From: Deltaproteobacteria bacterium UBA1386
GTDB taxonomy: Bacteria; Desulfobacterota; Syntrophorhabdia; Syntrophorhabdales; Syntrophorhabdaceae
Reading direction: 5' to 3'
Assembly: GCA_002305765.1 (NCBI GenBank)
Contig: DBQU01000079.1
Coordinates: 1-64,000 of the forward strand
DNA length: 64,000 bases
A program made the position numbers and the translations under genes. Of this stretch, positions 8,125 to 17,927 are shown piece by piece (within the stretch, counting starts at the first letter, position 1; each line of letters begins with the position of its first letter). The notes beneath the pieces were generated by a model, which saw only the letters and a list, made by a program, of their open reading frames with translations, was not told where the DNA came from and searched no databases.

Positions 8125-9970
8125 TAACCTTAAAGACCTAGACTGCGCCGCTGTACTCGTAATCGCAATCTGTGTCTTCACGATTATGAATGCCTTTTCT
8201 GTTCTTGCATACGACAGCAAGGCGTCAGGGCCGAACGATATCTATCGTTCCGTCACCAAGGGCCGACCCTATGTAGTAAGCGGACAGAAGGCGTCATTCG
8301 TGAGGAACGGTGAAATGTGGTCCATTCTTGGCGCGAATATGCCCGCTAAGGAGAAATACGCGGAACCCAAAGACTGGCCAGTAAAAGGCCTCAGATACGA
8401 AGTGCTTGCGGTTACAGACCCGATCAATGACAACAAGATTCTACCCAAAACGCTAACATTGAAGAATGTGGTCAACTCGCAGCGTATTCTGGTACGAGCA
8501 TGCAGGGGCGAATACGAACCCGCGAGTTTTGTCATACGAACAGGGGATATCAAGCTTGAAGACATTCGGATCCATGCAACCGATCTCAGGTCGACGAATA
8601 GAGGAGGCAGCAAAAGAGTTGAGACAGTAGGAAGCAGAAATCTGGATATACGGGTTGTAAAACCATGGTATCAGGCTGGCGAATCCAGACGGACCAACAA
8701 AGATGGTATACTCGTTCCTGAACCCGAGATGCTTGTAAAATCAAAAACACTAACTCCGGAACTGCTGCTTCATGACGACAAATTCGTGCAGCCAAACCAT
8801 CTTTTCCAGGTGAACGTGGTGCGGGATTACAAGACTACTGACGACAAAGAGAAGCTACAGTCTTTTGATTGCGAAGAGCAATCGAACAAGCAAGTCTGGA
8901 TAACCCTGAAAGTTCCTGAAAATACCAAACCGGGAGAGTATGAAGGAATAATTACTGTTAAACCGAGAAATGCGAAGGAAACGAAACTTAGACTATCCTT
9001 GGTTGTGTTCCCGTTCGAATTGGCGGCACCGAAACTGTATTATACGCTCTACTATCTTAACACTCTTCAAGTGTCAAAAAACCATGGTCTCCCTCATTTT
9101 AAGGAAAAGTCGACCGTACACAAGGATTTTCGAGACATGAGATCACATGGGATAAACAACGTTATCATATCACACAGGCGGCTTGACTTTAGCATCCTCA
9201 AGGAGATCCTGGACATTAAAGACTCCGCCGGATTAGATAAGACCGCGTTGTTTTTTACAGCATGGCCCAAACTGGCTACGGACTACGAATCTCTAATGCG
9301 CCTGAGAAGCGATGTTGAAGGGGTTGTGAGATTTGCCCGATTGCGCGGAATACAGAAAGTCTATTACTATGGAGTGGACGAGCTTAAGTCCGCATTGCTG
9401 CCGCTTGAAAAACCAATGCTGAAAACGATTCATGATTCTGGCGCATTAACGATGACAGCAACTGATCGTTCATTTTTCGGGATTATAGATGATATGCTGG
9501 ATTTAGTTGTCTTTCGCGGTCCGCCTCCGCAAGATGTTATTGAAGGGGTCCATAAGAGAAACAACAAGATCTGGATATATGGCAATCCGCAAGGTGGTGA
9601 GGAGAAGCCGGCGGTCTACAGGTATAACTACGGTTACCTGTTGTGGAAGCTTAATGTGGATGGTGCCGCGATATATGCATACCAGTGTGAAATGGGAGAA
9701 GACCCTTGGGATGATTTCGATCACAAGAAGTACAGAGATCATATGCTCACGTATCCGACCATCAATGGAAACATCCCGACAATACAGTGGGAGGGCCTTC
9801 GGGAAGGGATCGATGATATCCGCTATCTGTCAACTCTCCTAAACCTTGCTCAAAAGTCAAGCAAGGAACACATTGTTGCGGACTTTCTCACAGGTCTGGA
9901 TTTCGGACAACCACCCGGGCTGATTAGACAGCTGATCATTGAAAAGATACTATCACTTACAAGAAACTGA
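8102..9970 (+). CDS. Secreted DUF4091-type (glycoside-hydrolase-like) protein
   Basis: About 622 aa with an N-terminal hydrophobic segment (AAVLVIAICVFTIMNAFSVLA) that should act as a signal or anchor, placing the protein in the periplasm. The middle has a beta-sandwich-like stretch (WITLKVPENTKPGEYEGIITVKP), and the C-terminus carries the DUF4091 pattern, including WEGLREGIDDIRYL. DUF4091 proteins resemble TIM-barrel glycosidases. The ATG chosen follows GAGG by 6 nt and overlaps the flippase by 23 nt; a GTG 12 nt upstream is an alternative. Its place between flippase and polymerase suggests it trims or remodels the polymer, but activity is not established. Confidence 0.65.
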   Translation: MLDHTRFDNLKDLDCAAVLVIAICVFTIMNAFSVLAYDSKASGPNDIYRSVTKGRPYVVSGQKASFVRNGEMWSILGANMPAKEKYAEPKDWPVKGLRYEVLAVTDPINDNKILPKTLTLKNVVNSQRILVRACRGEYEPASFVIRTGDIKLEDIRIHATDLRSTNRGGSKRVETVGSRNLDIRVVKPWYQAGESRRTNKDGILVPEPEMLVKSKTLTPELLLHDDKFVQPNHLFQVNVVRDYKTTDDKEKLQSFDCEEQSNKQVWITLKVPENTKPGEYEGIITVKPRNAKETKLRLSLVVFPFELAAPKLYYTLYYLNTLQVSKNHGLPHFKEKSTVHKDFRDMRSHGINNVIISHRRLDFSILKEILDIKDSAGLDKTALFFTAWPKLATDYESLMRLRSDVEGVVRFARLRGIQKVYYYGVDELKSALLPLEKPMLKTIHDSGALTMTATDRSFFGIIDDMLDLVVFRGPPPQDVIEGVHKRNNKIWIYGNPQGGEEKPAVYRYNYGYLLWKLNVDGAAIYAYQCEMGEDPWDDFDHKKYRDHMLTYPTINGNIPTIQWEGLREGIDDIRYLSTLLNLAQKSSKEHIVADFLTGLDFGQPPGLIRQLIIEKILSLTRN

Positions 9971-9995
9971 TCATTAAACAAGACACTGTGCTACA

Positions 9996-11420
9996 ATGAC
10001 GAGCTACTTTGTCATAACTGGTTATCTGGTGGCGTTGACCCTGGTGTTATTATTTGCTGGTGTTACGATGCCGGTAACGCTCTCGATTATAGCGTTTATC
10101 TATCTCGTACTGAATAGTGGCATAATCGCTACCTCTGTTGGCATTTTCCGAAGATATCTGGCGAATGAGAAGCTATTGAAACTGGGATTGGTGCTGCTGT
10201 TTTCCAGTATCATGCTTTGGCGCGTCAGGCTCGGTGCCGAATTTGAAGCGGCCCCTGTTGATACGGTTGCTGGATTCAGGATACTGCAAATAGCTATTGC
10301 CCTGCTAATAGGTATTGTAAGGTTCCGCAAAAGCGCCTTTAATTACTTGATTTTTAGTGTGTTCACGTTCGTGTTGATATATTCCTGCATTGGAGTGTTG
10401 TCGGCGTTGTATTCTTCGGCTCCCATGTATACCCTTTATAAGGCTACGGAAACGCTCACTGACGTTATTCTGGTTGCGTCAATCTTGGCTTCTTGTCACA
10501 ACTTGAACGAATTCATAGAATTCTTTGCTATAGCGATCGGCGTTTTTTTGTTATTGGAGATTACGATTTGGCTTGGAATGCTGTTTGCCCCTCAGTTGGC
10601 ACTCAAACCGGGAAAAAGTCTTTTTGGCAGACAGCTTCGTGGAGTGCTCCCAGTTCTCAACCCAAACAAGGTTGGGTTTGTAAGCGCTGTCTTGGTGCTG
10701 GCCGCACCTTTTGGATTTCTTCTCACTCGCTTGAGAAAAGAGAGAATATTCTACATGACGGTGCTGCTAGCCTCTTTGCCAGTCTTTATTTTGGCCCAGT
10801 CTAGGACATCCCTGGCCGGTGTCTTCTTCGCAGTGTTGGTTTTCTTAATCCTTAACAAACAGATCAAGTGGATTGTCGCAATGTGCGTTCTGACCGGGTT
10901 ACTGCTGGTTTGTAGCGAATTTGGGACGATTATGGTCGACTATTTACGAAAAGGTGAGAATCCGGAAATGATAGGCACTCTGACCGGACGCACCGTGGCA
11001 TGGGAATACGCCTGGGAAATGTTCAAGAAATCGCCCATTTTAGGCTACGGGTTTGCATCTGGTGCCCGATTTGATGTGTTGGGGGGCAGCAGCATGATCG
11101 GCCTCCATGGCTCAATTTTTGATGTTCTTGTGAATCTAGGCCTAGTTGGGACCATCCCGTGGCTCTCGGCCATAATTGGTACCTGGATCCAACTTTTGTT
11201 CGTGTTCTTCAAACACTCGAAACGGATGCTTCCCAGAGTTCGGTTGGTTCATACATTCATGCTGTCGATGGTTGTTCTTTTGACATTCCGCGCTGTTACT
11301 GCTACGGCTTTAGTCATGCATGATATGGAATTCGTGCTTTTCCTTCTTTTGGTGGGCTATGCGCAGATGGCGATGAGAAGCAGAGGGTTTGTGGACAGCA
11401 GAACCGTTCCGACCACGTGA
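9996..11420 (+). CDS. O-antigen ligase/Wzy polymerase-like membrane protein
   Basis: Protein of 474 aa with about 12 membrane segments and a large periplasmic loop typical of the Wzy_C/WaaL superfamily: LTGRTVAWEYAWEMF followed by SPILGYGFASG and a histidine (IGLHGSIFDVLVNLGLVG). Superfamily members polymerise or ligate undecaprenyl-linked glycans on the periplasmic face. It lies 25 nt after the DUF4091 gene. Polymerase rather than ligase is favoured because a flippase and a chain-length regulator are in the same locus, but sequence alone does not separate the two. Confidence 0.75.
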   Translation: MTSYFVITGYLVALTLVLLFAGVTMPVTLSIIAFIYLVLNSGIIATSVGIFRRYLANEKLLKLGLVLLFSSIMLWRVRLGAEFEAAPVDTVAGFRILQIAIALLIGIVRFRKSAFNYLIFSVFTFVLIYSCIGVLSALYSSAPMYTLYKATETLTDVILVASILASCHNLNEFIEFFAIAIGVFLLLEITIWLGMLFAPQLALKPGKSLFGRQLRGVLPVLNPNKVGFVSAVLVLAAPFGFLLTRLRKERIFYMTVLLASLPVFILAQSRTSLAGVFFAVLVFLILNKQIKWIVAMCVLTGLLLVCSEFGTIMVDYLRKGENPEMIGTLTGRTVAWEYAWEMFKKSPILGYGFASGARFDVLGGSSMIGLHGSIFDVLVNLGLVGTIPWLSAIIGTWIQLLFVFFKHSKRMLPRVRLVHTFMLSMVVLLTFRAVTATALVMHDMEFVLFLLLVGYAQMAMRSRGFVDSRTVPTT

Positions 11421-11488
11421 GCTGCATACTTTAATAACTAGTGAATCTATCCGTCTAACAAAAGGCACGCCCAAGACCGTACGCTACT

Positions 11489-12880
11489 ATGGTAAATGAT
11501 AGTTTTCGATTTTCCAGTAAGATTGGGATTTACTTAACCAGATTGTTCGAACAATTTTCGCACCAACAGGTTCAATATTGCGTACTCCATTCTTACGACG
11601 GCCTTCCGGCTTATGCCCCTTCCGATGTGGATATGGCTGTGGCTTCCGTCGACCTTCAGAAGGCCGAAAAGATCGTCTTCGATGTGTCGGCATCTCTGGG
11701 GTTTCACGTCATCCAGAAGCTCTACTACGACACACCGCGCTGTTATTACTATGTCATTTTCTTCAGGGATGATGTAGGAAGTCCCGGTTTTATTCAGCTC
11801 GATTTCCTGAACGACGATTACGGAATCGGCCGCTATTTCATGAAAACGGAATCACTTCTTGAAGGAAGGCGGCAATACAATGGTTTTTATGTGCCTTCCG
11901 TCCCCGTCGAGGCGTGCTATCTCCTGATTAAGAAGGTTGTCAAGGGGAAGTTCTCTCCGGAGCACGAGGGAAAGCTAAGAGCGCTTGTTGATGAAGACGG
12001 CAAGGCCGTGACCGGGATGTTTAACCGGTACTTTGGAGGAGACAGTGGAAGCGATGTCCAAAAGCTGATCAAGGGAACGGGACCTTCGGACAGGGCGGCC
12101 ATTATCAAGAGACTTCGAAAAACTCTTGCCTTTCGCCAGAGAGCTTACAAGCCTCATCTGCGCGTCCTCAGCATTCTGTGGTTCGCGCGAAGAGCTGTGG
12201 AAAGGATGCTGTGTCCCACCGGTCTTGTCACTATTTTTGTCTCGCCCGACGGTGGCGGGAAATCCACTGTGGCGGACCTCGTTCTGCATCGCTTGAGGTA
12301 TGGTTTCCGAAACGTCAAGAAAATGCATTGGCGTCCCTATTTGCTGCCACCTCCAAGAAAGCTGTTCAGCCCGGCGAGGTGGAAAGAACCCGAAGCGCCC
12401 AATTATGATCCCCACGGTCTTCCTCCGAAGGGAACAACAGGTTCTGTAGCGCGATTCTTTTACTACCTCGCCGATTATGTACTGGGATATGTCCCAATGG
12501 CTCTTTGGCCGAAGATACGGACCCATCTTGTTGTTTTTGAGCGCTACTATTACGATTTTCTCATCGATACCAAGCGGTTTCGCCTTACCATCCCATCCTG
12601 GTTGCCCGTTTTCTTTCTCCCCTTCGTCCCGAAAGGGGACATTCTCTTTGTCCTGAGCGGTCCCTCGGAGGTGCTCTACGAAAGGAAACAGGAGATCCCC
12701 CTTGAAGAGATTGGAAGGCAATTGGACGCGATCGACCGTCTCTCGGCGGGTATGAGCCACGTGTGCAGGGTTAGCGTGGACCAGCCGGTCGTCGATGAGG
12801 TCTCCCGCATTGAAGATGCAATCGTAGAGGTGCTGGAAAAGAGATTGAGAAAGAGGGTCAGCCATCGGTTCCATGGATGA
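11489..12880 (+). CDS. Two-domain protein: nucleotidyltransferase-like region plus thymidylate-kinase-like P-loop domain
   Basis: Soluble 463-aa protein. Residues about 15-210 contain a nucleotidyltransferase-like opening (YCVLHSYDGLPAYAPSDVDMAV, with the paired acidic pattern DVD). A P-loop NTPase region follows with Walker A SPDGGGKST (residues 252-260), then a lid-like region with ERYYYDFLIDTKRF and LFVLSGPSEVLYERKQEI, as in thymidylate kinases. Such fusions occur in polysaccharide loci and are thought to phosphorylate something other than dTMP. The coding sequence overlaps the next gene by 8 nt, so the two are coupled. A specific substrate cannot be assigned. Confidence 0.6.
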   Translation: MVNDSFRFSSKIGIYLTRLFEQFSHQQVQYCVLHSYDGLPAYAPSDVDMAVASVDLQKAEKIVFDVSASLGFHVIQKLYYDTPRCYYYVIFFRDDVGSPGFIQLDFLNDDYGIGRYFMKTESLLEGRRQYNGFYVPSVPVEACYLLIKKVVKGKFSPEHEGKLRALVDEDGKAVTGMFNRYFGGDSGSDVQKLIKGTGPSDRAAIIKRLRKTLAFRQRAYKPHLRVLSILWFARRAVERMLCPTGLVTIFVSPDGGGKSTVADLVLHRLRYGFRNVKKMHWRPYLLPPPRKLFSPARWKEPEAPNYDPHGLPPKGTTGSVARFFYYLADYVLGYVPMALWPKIRTHLVVFERYYYDFLIDTKRFRLTIPSWLPVFFLPFVPKGDILFVLSGPSEVLYERKQEIPLEEIGRQLDAIDRLSAGMSHVCRVSVDQPVVDEVSRIEDAIVEVLEKRLRKRVSHRFHG

Positions 12881-14354
12881 AAGGTTTGCCGATACGATGC
12901 TGCTACTGCCCGAGAGCTCTTTTGAAAAGGGCCTGATCACCGGGATTTCCGATAAGAAGGTGGTCGATGGTTTCGCTAAACGAGTAGGACGAATGGACAT
13001 GACGAACATTGACGAATTGGGTCGCGTGGAGAGAGGCTCATTTGATGTCAGTATCTCTTTTTTTGAGGCTGCCCCGGACGCCGGGCAGGTGCGTAGCGCC
13101 TTTGACGCGGTGCGGCCAGGGGGGACCGTGATCGTCGTCATGCGATCGGGATACTTCCGATTTCCCAGGATATCGCGGGCCTTCCCCGGTGCCCGGGTGT
13201 ATGGATTATCCCCCTCGCTTAACGATCCCCGTCTTGCGGTACCAGTTGGGAACAGGGCCTGTGCCGCGGCATCCCTTGCACTCTATCAGCCGAGTCTCAA
13301 GAAGGCGAAGCTGCGAAAGGCCGTTGCCTATTATCTGGCGAAGCTGGGTTTTGCCATGGTGTGGGCGCACTGGTTGATGCTTATCTGGCGGACGGAAGGT
13401 TCCGACGTGGCGAAGGGGTTGCCTTTTCTTCTCCGTGAACACTTCGGTGAAGAGATTGAGTTTGCCCTCTTTACGGGAACGCCGGGATATCTCAGGAAGC
13501 CGACAATACAGATAATGGACTTGTCCGGTGCCATACTCGGCTACTGCAAGGTGGCCACCAATTCTCAAACGGGGGAGGTTGTCGAGAACGAGGCGCGGAT
13601 TCTCAGGCTTCTTTCAAACATTGATCTGGGCGCTGCCACTGTGCCGGAGCTTATCTTCTGTGGTGGCCTGCCCGATGGGATGACGGTACTGGTTCAGTCG
13701 ACAAAGAAACGGCGCCTCTCCTCCGCTCCTCTGTCTCCTGATGCGGTTCACGGCGATTTCCTTGCCCGACTTTTCAAACAGACCAGACAGGAAAAACAAT
13801 TCTTGGAATCGGCCGCCTGTCTCGAGGTCCGCGGAAGACTCCTTCGACTGGGTGCAAATGCGGGAGAAGGACTAATGCGCGAGCTTCTTTCGGCATTCGA
13901 GTGGTCCTCCGGGATGCTAGAGAGCGCGAAGGTACCCCTGTGCCTTGCACACCGGGACTTCACACCATGGAACACTTTTCTCACGAAGGAGCGCCTCTAC
14001 GTATTCGACTGGGAGTTTGCCCGCAGCAGCTGGATCCCCCTGGCCGATGCTTTCCACTTCGTTTTGCAGAAAGGGATACTTGTCGATCATGCTGAAGAGG
14101 GTTTGCTCTGGGAGAGGCTCACGGGAGAGGCTTCGGAAGAAGGGAAATTTCTAAAGGATTACGCTATGAATACCGGCATTGGCGAGAGTGTCTGTCGTGC
14201 TCTTATGGCGTTCTATCTTGTGGATATGATCACCACATATCTCCTTCATTACGAGGGTTACGGTCAGACGAACACCGACGGACAGGAACTTCTGGCGTGT
14301 TGGAAGGGGCTTCTTGCACGCGTTGTGAAAAAGGAAGGAAATTCATCACGGTGA
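12873..14354 (+). CDS. Protein with methyltransferase-like N-terminus and APH-type kinase domain
   Basis: 493 aa. Residues about 25-110 resemble the C-terminal half of a Rossmann methyltransferase (AFDAVRPGGTVIVVM), with no clear SAM glycine loop. From about 220 onward it follows the aminoglycoside phosphotransferase/choline kinase fold: nucleotide-lobe strands, catalytic loop HRDFTPWN (H360, D362, N367) and metal-binding DWEF (D379). The kinase site looks complete. Start is by overlap with the preceding gene; the stop overlaps the GTG of the glycosyltransferase (GTGA). Inferred to phosphorylate a sugar or sugar-alcohol group of the polymer or its precursor, together with the preceding P-loop protein. 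Confidence 0.55.
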   Translation: MDERFADTMLLLPESSFEKGLITGISDKKVVDGFAKRVGRMDMTNIDELGRVERGSFDVSISFFEAAPDAGQVRSAFDAVRPGGTVIVVMRSGYFRFPRISRAFPGARVYGLSPSLNDPRLAVPVGNRACAAASLALYQPSLKKAKLRKAVAYYLAKLGFAMVWAHWLMLIWRTEGSDVAKGLPFLLREHFGEEIEFALFTGTPGYLRKPTIQIMDLSGAILGYCKVATNSQTGEVVENEARILRLLSNIDLGAATVPELIFCGGLPDGMTVLVQSTKKRRLSSAPLSPDAVHGDFLARLFKQTRQEKQFLESAACLEVRGRLLRLGANAGEGLMRELLSAFEWSSGMLESAKVPLCLAHRDFTPWNTFLTKERLYVFDWEFARSSWIPLADAFHFVLQKGILVDHAEEGLLWERLTGEASEEGKFLKDYAMNTGIGESVCRALMAFYLVDMITTYLLHYEGYGQTNTDGQELLACWKGLLARVVKKEGNSSR

Positions 14355-15592
14355 AGGTTCTGATATCCGCTTACGCTTGTGAACCGGACAAAGGCTCCGA
14401 ACCAGGGGTTGGCTGGAATTGGGCGGTTCAACTCTCTCGTTTCCACAAGGTATGGGTGATAACCAGGGGGAACAACCGGGATTCCATTGAAAGTGAGCTT
14501 CATCGCTTCCCGCACCCAAATCTGCACTTTGTGTACGTGGACCTTCCTCGATGGCTCTCGTTCTGGAAAAAGGGGCAGAAGGGGATCTACGTCTATTATG
14601 TTTTGTGGCAGGTGTGGGCCTACAGGAGAGCCAGGAGCCTCCAGGCCGTTGAGAGGTTCGACGCGGTGCACCACGTCACCTTCGGCACGGTCTGGCTACC
14701 CACCTTCATGACTCTGTTGAACGTGCCCTTCATCTGGGGACCTATCGGCGGAGCGGAGACCGTGCCAAGAATCCTAAGAGAACAGATGGCCATCAAATGG
14801 AGGGCCTACGAAGGACTCCGTGACCTTGTCATAAGGTGGACCTTTTCGTGGGACCCCTTGACCAGGTTGGCCGCGAAAAGGTCCAGAATTATTATTGTCC
14901 GAACAAGGATTACACGCGATACCTTTCCCTCGGAAGCTCAAAGGAAAATTAGGTTGATGATCGAAACAGGGGTGAGCCGGGAATTCCTTGAAGAAATGAA
15001 GAAGAAGCGCCCTCCGCATACAATTAGGACGGTTCTTATGGCCGGCAGGCTGCTCCATTGGAAGGGTTTTGACATCGGCATCGAGGCTTTCCTGAAAGTA
15101 TGTGACGATTTCCTGGGTGCACGACTTATTATCGTCGGATCCGGTCCTGAAAGGGAGCGGTTAGAAGCGTTGGCGGGATCTCGTGTTGAGGAAGGCCGGG
15201 TGCTATTTACCGGTCATATAGAGAGAGAGGAAGCATTGCGGACAATGAAAGAGGCGGATGTGTTCCTGATGCCAAGCATGAAGGACGCTGGCGCATGGGT
15301 TCTCTATGAGGCGATGGCGTCGGGGCTACCCGTCATCTGTCTTGATTATGCCGGTCCGGGAGAGATCGTGGATGACAGCTGCGCTTTCAGCATCCCCATT
15401 TCCGAACGAAGCGAGGTGGTGCGGAAAACTGCCGAGGCACTATCTTCCCTGTTGTCATCGGATTCGCTCAGAAAGAGCATGGGCGACGCGTCCATAAGTC
15501 GACTGGAAGCCGGTTTCCTCTGGGAGAAGAAGGGTGAAACGATCCGCGACCTCTATGCGGAAGCTCTTGGCCCTGTTGGTGCGTCAGAATGA
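14351..15592 (+). CDS. GT4-type glycosyltransferase
   Basis: GT-B fold glycosyltransferase (413 aa). The GTG start, overlapping the preceding stop as GTGA, restores the family opening VKVLISAYACEPDKGSEPGVGW; a longer frame upstream has no support. The C-terminal donor domain contains VLMAGRLLHWKGFDIGIEAF, and the E-x7-E region is present as DAGAWVLYEAMASGLPVI. It should transfer an activated sugar to the lipid-linked repeat unit on the cytoplasmic face. The stop overlaps the next start (ATGA). Confidence 0.85.
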   Translation: MKVLISAYACEPDKGSEPGVGWNWAVQLSRFHKVWVITRGNNRDSIESELHRFPHPNLHFVYVDLPRWLSFWKKGQKGIYVYYVLWQVWAYRRARSLQAVERFDAVHHVTFGTVWLPTFMTLLNVPFIWGPIGGAETVPRILREQMAIKWRAYEGLRDLVIRWTFSWDPLTRLAAKRSRIIIVRTRITRDTFPSEAQRKIRLMIETGVSREFLEEMKKKRPPHTIRTVLMAGRLLHWKGFDIGIEAFLKVCDDFLGARLIIVGSGPERERLEALAGSRVEEGRVLFTGHIEREEALRTMKEADVFLMPSMKDAGAWVLYEAMASGLPVICLDYAGPGEIVDDSCAFSIPISERSEVVRKTAEALSSLLSSDSLRKSMGDASISRLEAGFLWEKKGETIRDLYAEALGPVGASE

Positions 15593-16788
15593 AGATACTC
15601 ATGATCCACAATTATCTACGGCCACCCAGCGGTGAGAACACCGTTTTCGAACAGGAGAGGCAACTGCTCGAATCGAAGGGACATGAGGTCGTGGCCTATA
15701 CGCGACAGAATTCTGAGATTGAGGCAATGAGGTTTTCCGAAAAGGCGATGCTTCCCTTGAGGGCGTTTTGGTCAATAACGGACCATAAGGAGATCAGCCG
15801 CGTTGCGCGAACAGAAAAACCTGACGTTGCCCATTTCCACAACATTTTTCCCCTCATTTCCCCCTCGGCATACCGGGCCTGTAAGGGTGCGGGAATACCG
15901 GTTGTGCAGACGCTGCATCATTTCCGCATCGTCTGCCCGGGAGCCCTGCTCTTCAGGGAAGGGAGGGTCTGCGAGGACTGTTCGGGCATGCATTTTCTAC
16001 CCGGCATCAAACATGGGTGCTATCGCAATTCCTCCGTGCAGACGGCGGGGATGGCGGCAGTTGTGCGTTTTCACCGTATGATAAGGACGTGGCAGGCTTA
16101 CGTGGATCTCTACATTGCCCTCAGCGACTTTGCTCTTGACACCTACCGCCGGCTGGGCTTTCCATCGCGTAGTTTCTACGTGAAGACCAATTTTCTCCAG
16201 GACCCCATCGAACCCGGGCACGAAGATGAAGGATATGGGATCTATATCGGGAGAATAGGTGAAGAGAAGGGGATTCCCGCTCTTGTCGATGCTTTGAGAG
16301 AGTGCCCGGAGATACCCTTCAAAGTGATAGGCGATGGACCCCTTACAGATTACCTCATCAGGAGGCTGAAGGAGCATGGATTGCAGAACCTCGAGTATCT
16401 CGGCGTTAAGAGTCACAGCGAGTGTATGCGCTATCTGGTGAAAGCACGGTTTATGGTGTTGCCATCCCAGTGGTACGAGGGGGTGCCCATGGTGCTCCTG
16501 GAAGCGATGTCAGCGGGGAAGCCTGCAATCGTCTCCAACATAGGTGTTTTGTCTGAGATGATCAGGGATGGGATTAACGGACTTGTCTTCACTCCGGGAG
16601 TCAGGGAAGAACTGTCCGAGAGGATGAAAAGACTCTACGCCGACCCGGATGGAGCCCGAGAAATGGGGAAGAAGGGAAGGGCTCTTTTTGAAGAGAAGTA
16701 CACCCGTGAGGTCAACTACGGTATGCTCATGGAGGCGTATCGGAAGGCCATAGAGATTGGAAATGGAAAGATCAGGCGAAAAAGCTAA
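15589..16788 (+). CDS. GT4-type glycosyltransferase
   Basis: 399 aa. Begins MKILMIHNYLRPPSGENTVF and carries an N-terminal acceptor domain with a cysteine-containing insert (RIVCPGALLFREGRVCEDC) seen in one GT4 subgroup, possibly metal-binding. The donor domain has YIGRIGEEKGIPALVDAL and the nucleotide-sugar motif YEGVPMVLLEAMSAGKPAI. Coupled by ATGA to the previous glycosyltransferase, and its 3' end overlaps the next gene by 32 nt, so three consecutive transferases are co-translated. Donor sugar unknown. Confidence 0.85.
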   Translation: MKILMIHNYLRPPSGENTVFEQERQLLESKGHEVVAYTRQNSEIEAMRFSEKAMLPLRAFWSITDHKEISRVARTEKPDVAHFHNIFPLISPSAYRACKGAGIPVVQTLHHFRIVCPGALLFREGRVCEDCSGMHFLPGIKHGCYRNSSVQTAGMAAVVRFHRMIRTWQAYVDLYIALSDFALDTYRRLGFPSRSFYVKTNFLQDPIEPGHEDEGYGIYIGRIGEEKGIPALVDALRECPEIPFKVIGDGPLTDYLIRRLKEHGLQNLEYLGVKSHSECMRYLVKARFMVLPSQWYEGVPMVLLEAMSAGKPAIVSNIGVLSEMIRDGINGLVFTPGVREELSERMKRLYADPDGAREMGKKGRALFEEKYTREVNYGMLMEAYRKAIEIGNGKIRRKS

Positions 16789-17884
16789 GCGGCCCTTGAA
16801 GGTCGCTATCATCGGGTCCCGGGGGATACCGGGCAACTACGGAGGTTTTGAGACCTTTGCCGAGAGGTTGGGTCTGGGACTGGTGGAGAGGGGTCATTTC
16901 GTCAACGTCTATTGCCCCGCGGCATCGAGCACAACCGATGAAAAGGAATACAAAGGCATCAGAAGGACGATCATCCCCAACGTCCCGCTAAAGTCACTGG
17001 ATAAGCTTACCGGTTCGGCCCTGTCGTGCCTCCATGCCGCGTTTTCCGGTTGCGATACCATCCTTTTCCTTGGCGTGTCCCCGGCCGTTCTGGCCTGGGC
17101 CCCGCGCCTGACAGGCAAAAGGCTTGCTATCAACATCGACGGGCTTGAGTGGAAAAGGAGAAAATGGGGCAGATTCGGCGCGTGGTATCTGAAATTCTCC
17201 GAACGTGTCGGCTGTACGTTGTGTCACAGGATCATCGCCGATTCCATGGTTTTGAAAGAATACGTGAGAGAGGAGTACGGCAAAGAGGCGGAGTACATTG
17301 CCTATGGGGCTGACCCCGGCAGAGTCGTCGACGAAGGGGTGCTGGACAAGTACGGTTTGCGGAAGAACGGGTATTTCCTCCAGGTATGCAGACTGGAACC
17401 GGAGAACAACAGCGACCTCGTGATAGGCGAGTATGCCCTGGTGGACACAGACCTGCCTCTCGTCATAGTCGGGGACGCACCCTATAGCGACGGGTACAAG
17501 GTCAGATTGAGAGAGATGGCCGATTCCAGAGTGCTCTTTGCAGGAGCGGTCTACGGTCACGAGTATGACGTCTTGCGCGGCAACGCCTTCTGCTACATTC
17601 ATGCCCATGAGGTCGGCGGTACCAATCCCTCGCTTCTTGAGGCCCTGGCAGCGGGGAATTGCGTGGTCGTCCTCGATGTCCCGTACAATGTGGAGGTTAT
17701 AGACGGTGCAGGCTTGGCGTTTTCCAGAGAGCGCGGAAGTCTCTCCGGCGTCCTGCGGGCTCTTGTTGCCAACTCCGGCGGGACGGAGGGTTTTCGGCAG
17801 AAGGCTGTTGAGAGGATACGATCGCACTATTCCTGGCAGAAGATAATAGACGCCTATGAGAAGCTGTTCATGGAACTGAGATGA
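16757..17884 (+). CDS. DUF1972/GT4 glycosyltransferase (rhamnosyltransferase-like)
   Basis: 375 aa. The N-terminus has the DUF1972 signature IGSRGIPGNYGGFETFAERL, characteristic of WbbL/Cps2T-like rhamnosyl- and related transferases; the C-terminus holds a GT4 donor domain (GGTNPSLLEALAAGNCVVVLD). The start overlaps the preceding gene; a second ATG two codons later is equally possible. Probably adds an early sugar of the repeat unit, but the sugar is inferred only from the family. Confidence 0.8.
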   Translation: MEMERSGEKAKRPLKVAIIGSRGIPGNYGGFETFAERLGLGLVERGHFVNVYCPAASSTTDEKEYKGIRRTIIPNVPLKSLDKLTGSALSCLHAAFSGCDTILFLGVSPAVLAWAPRLTGKRLAINIDGLEWKRRKWGRFGAWYLKFSERVGCTLCHRIIADSMVLKEYVREEYGKEAEYIAYGADPGRVVDEGVLDKYGLRKNGYFLQVCRLEPENNSDLVIGEYALVDTDLPLVIVGDAPYSDGYKVRLREMADSRVLFAGAVYGHEYDVLRGNAFCYIHAHEVGGTNPSLLEALAAGNCVVVLDVPYNVEVIDGAGLAFSRERGSLSGVLRALVANSGGTEGFRQKAVERIRSHYSWQKIIDAYEKLFMELR

Positions 17885-17927
17885 TAGCGGTGCAGGTTAG
17901 GATTGTCTCGATCTCTCTAGCCAATTC

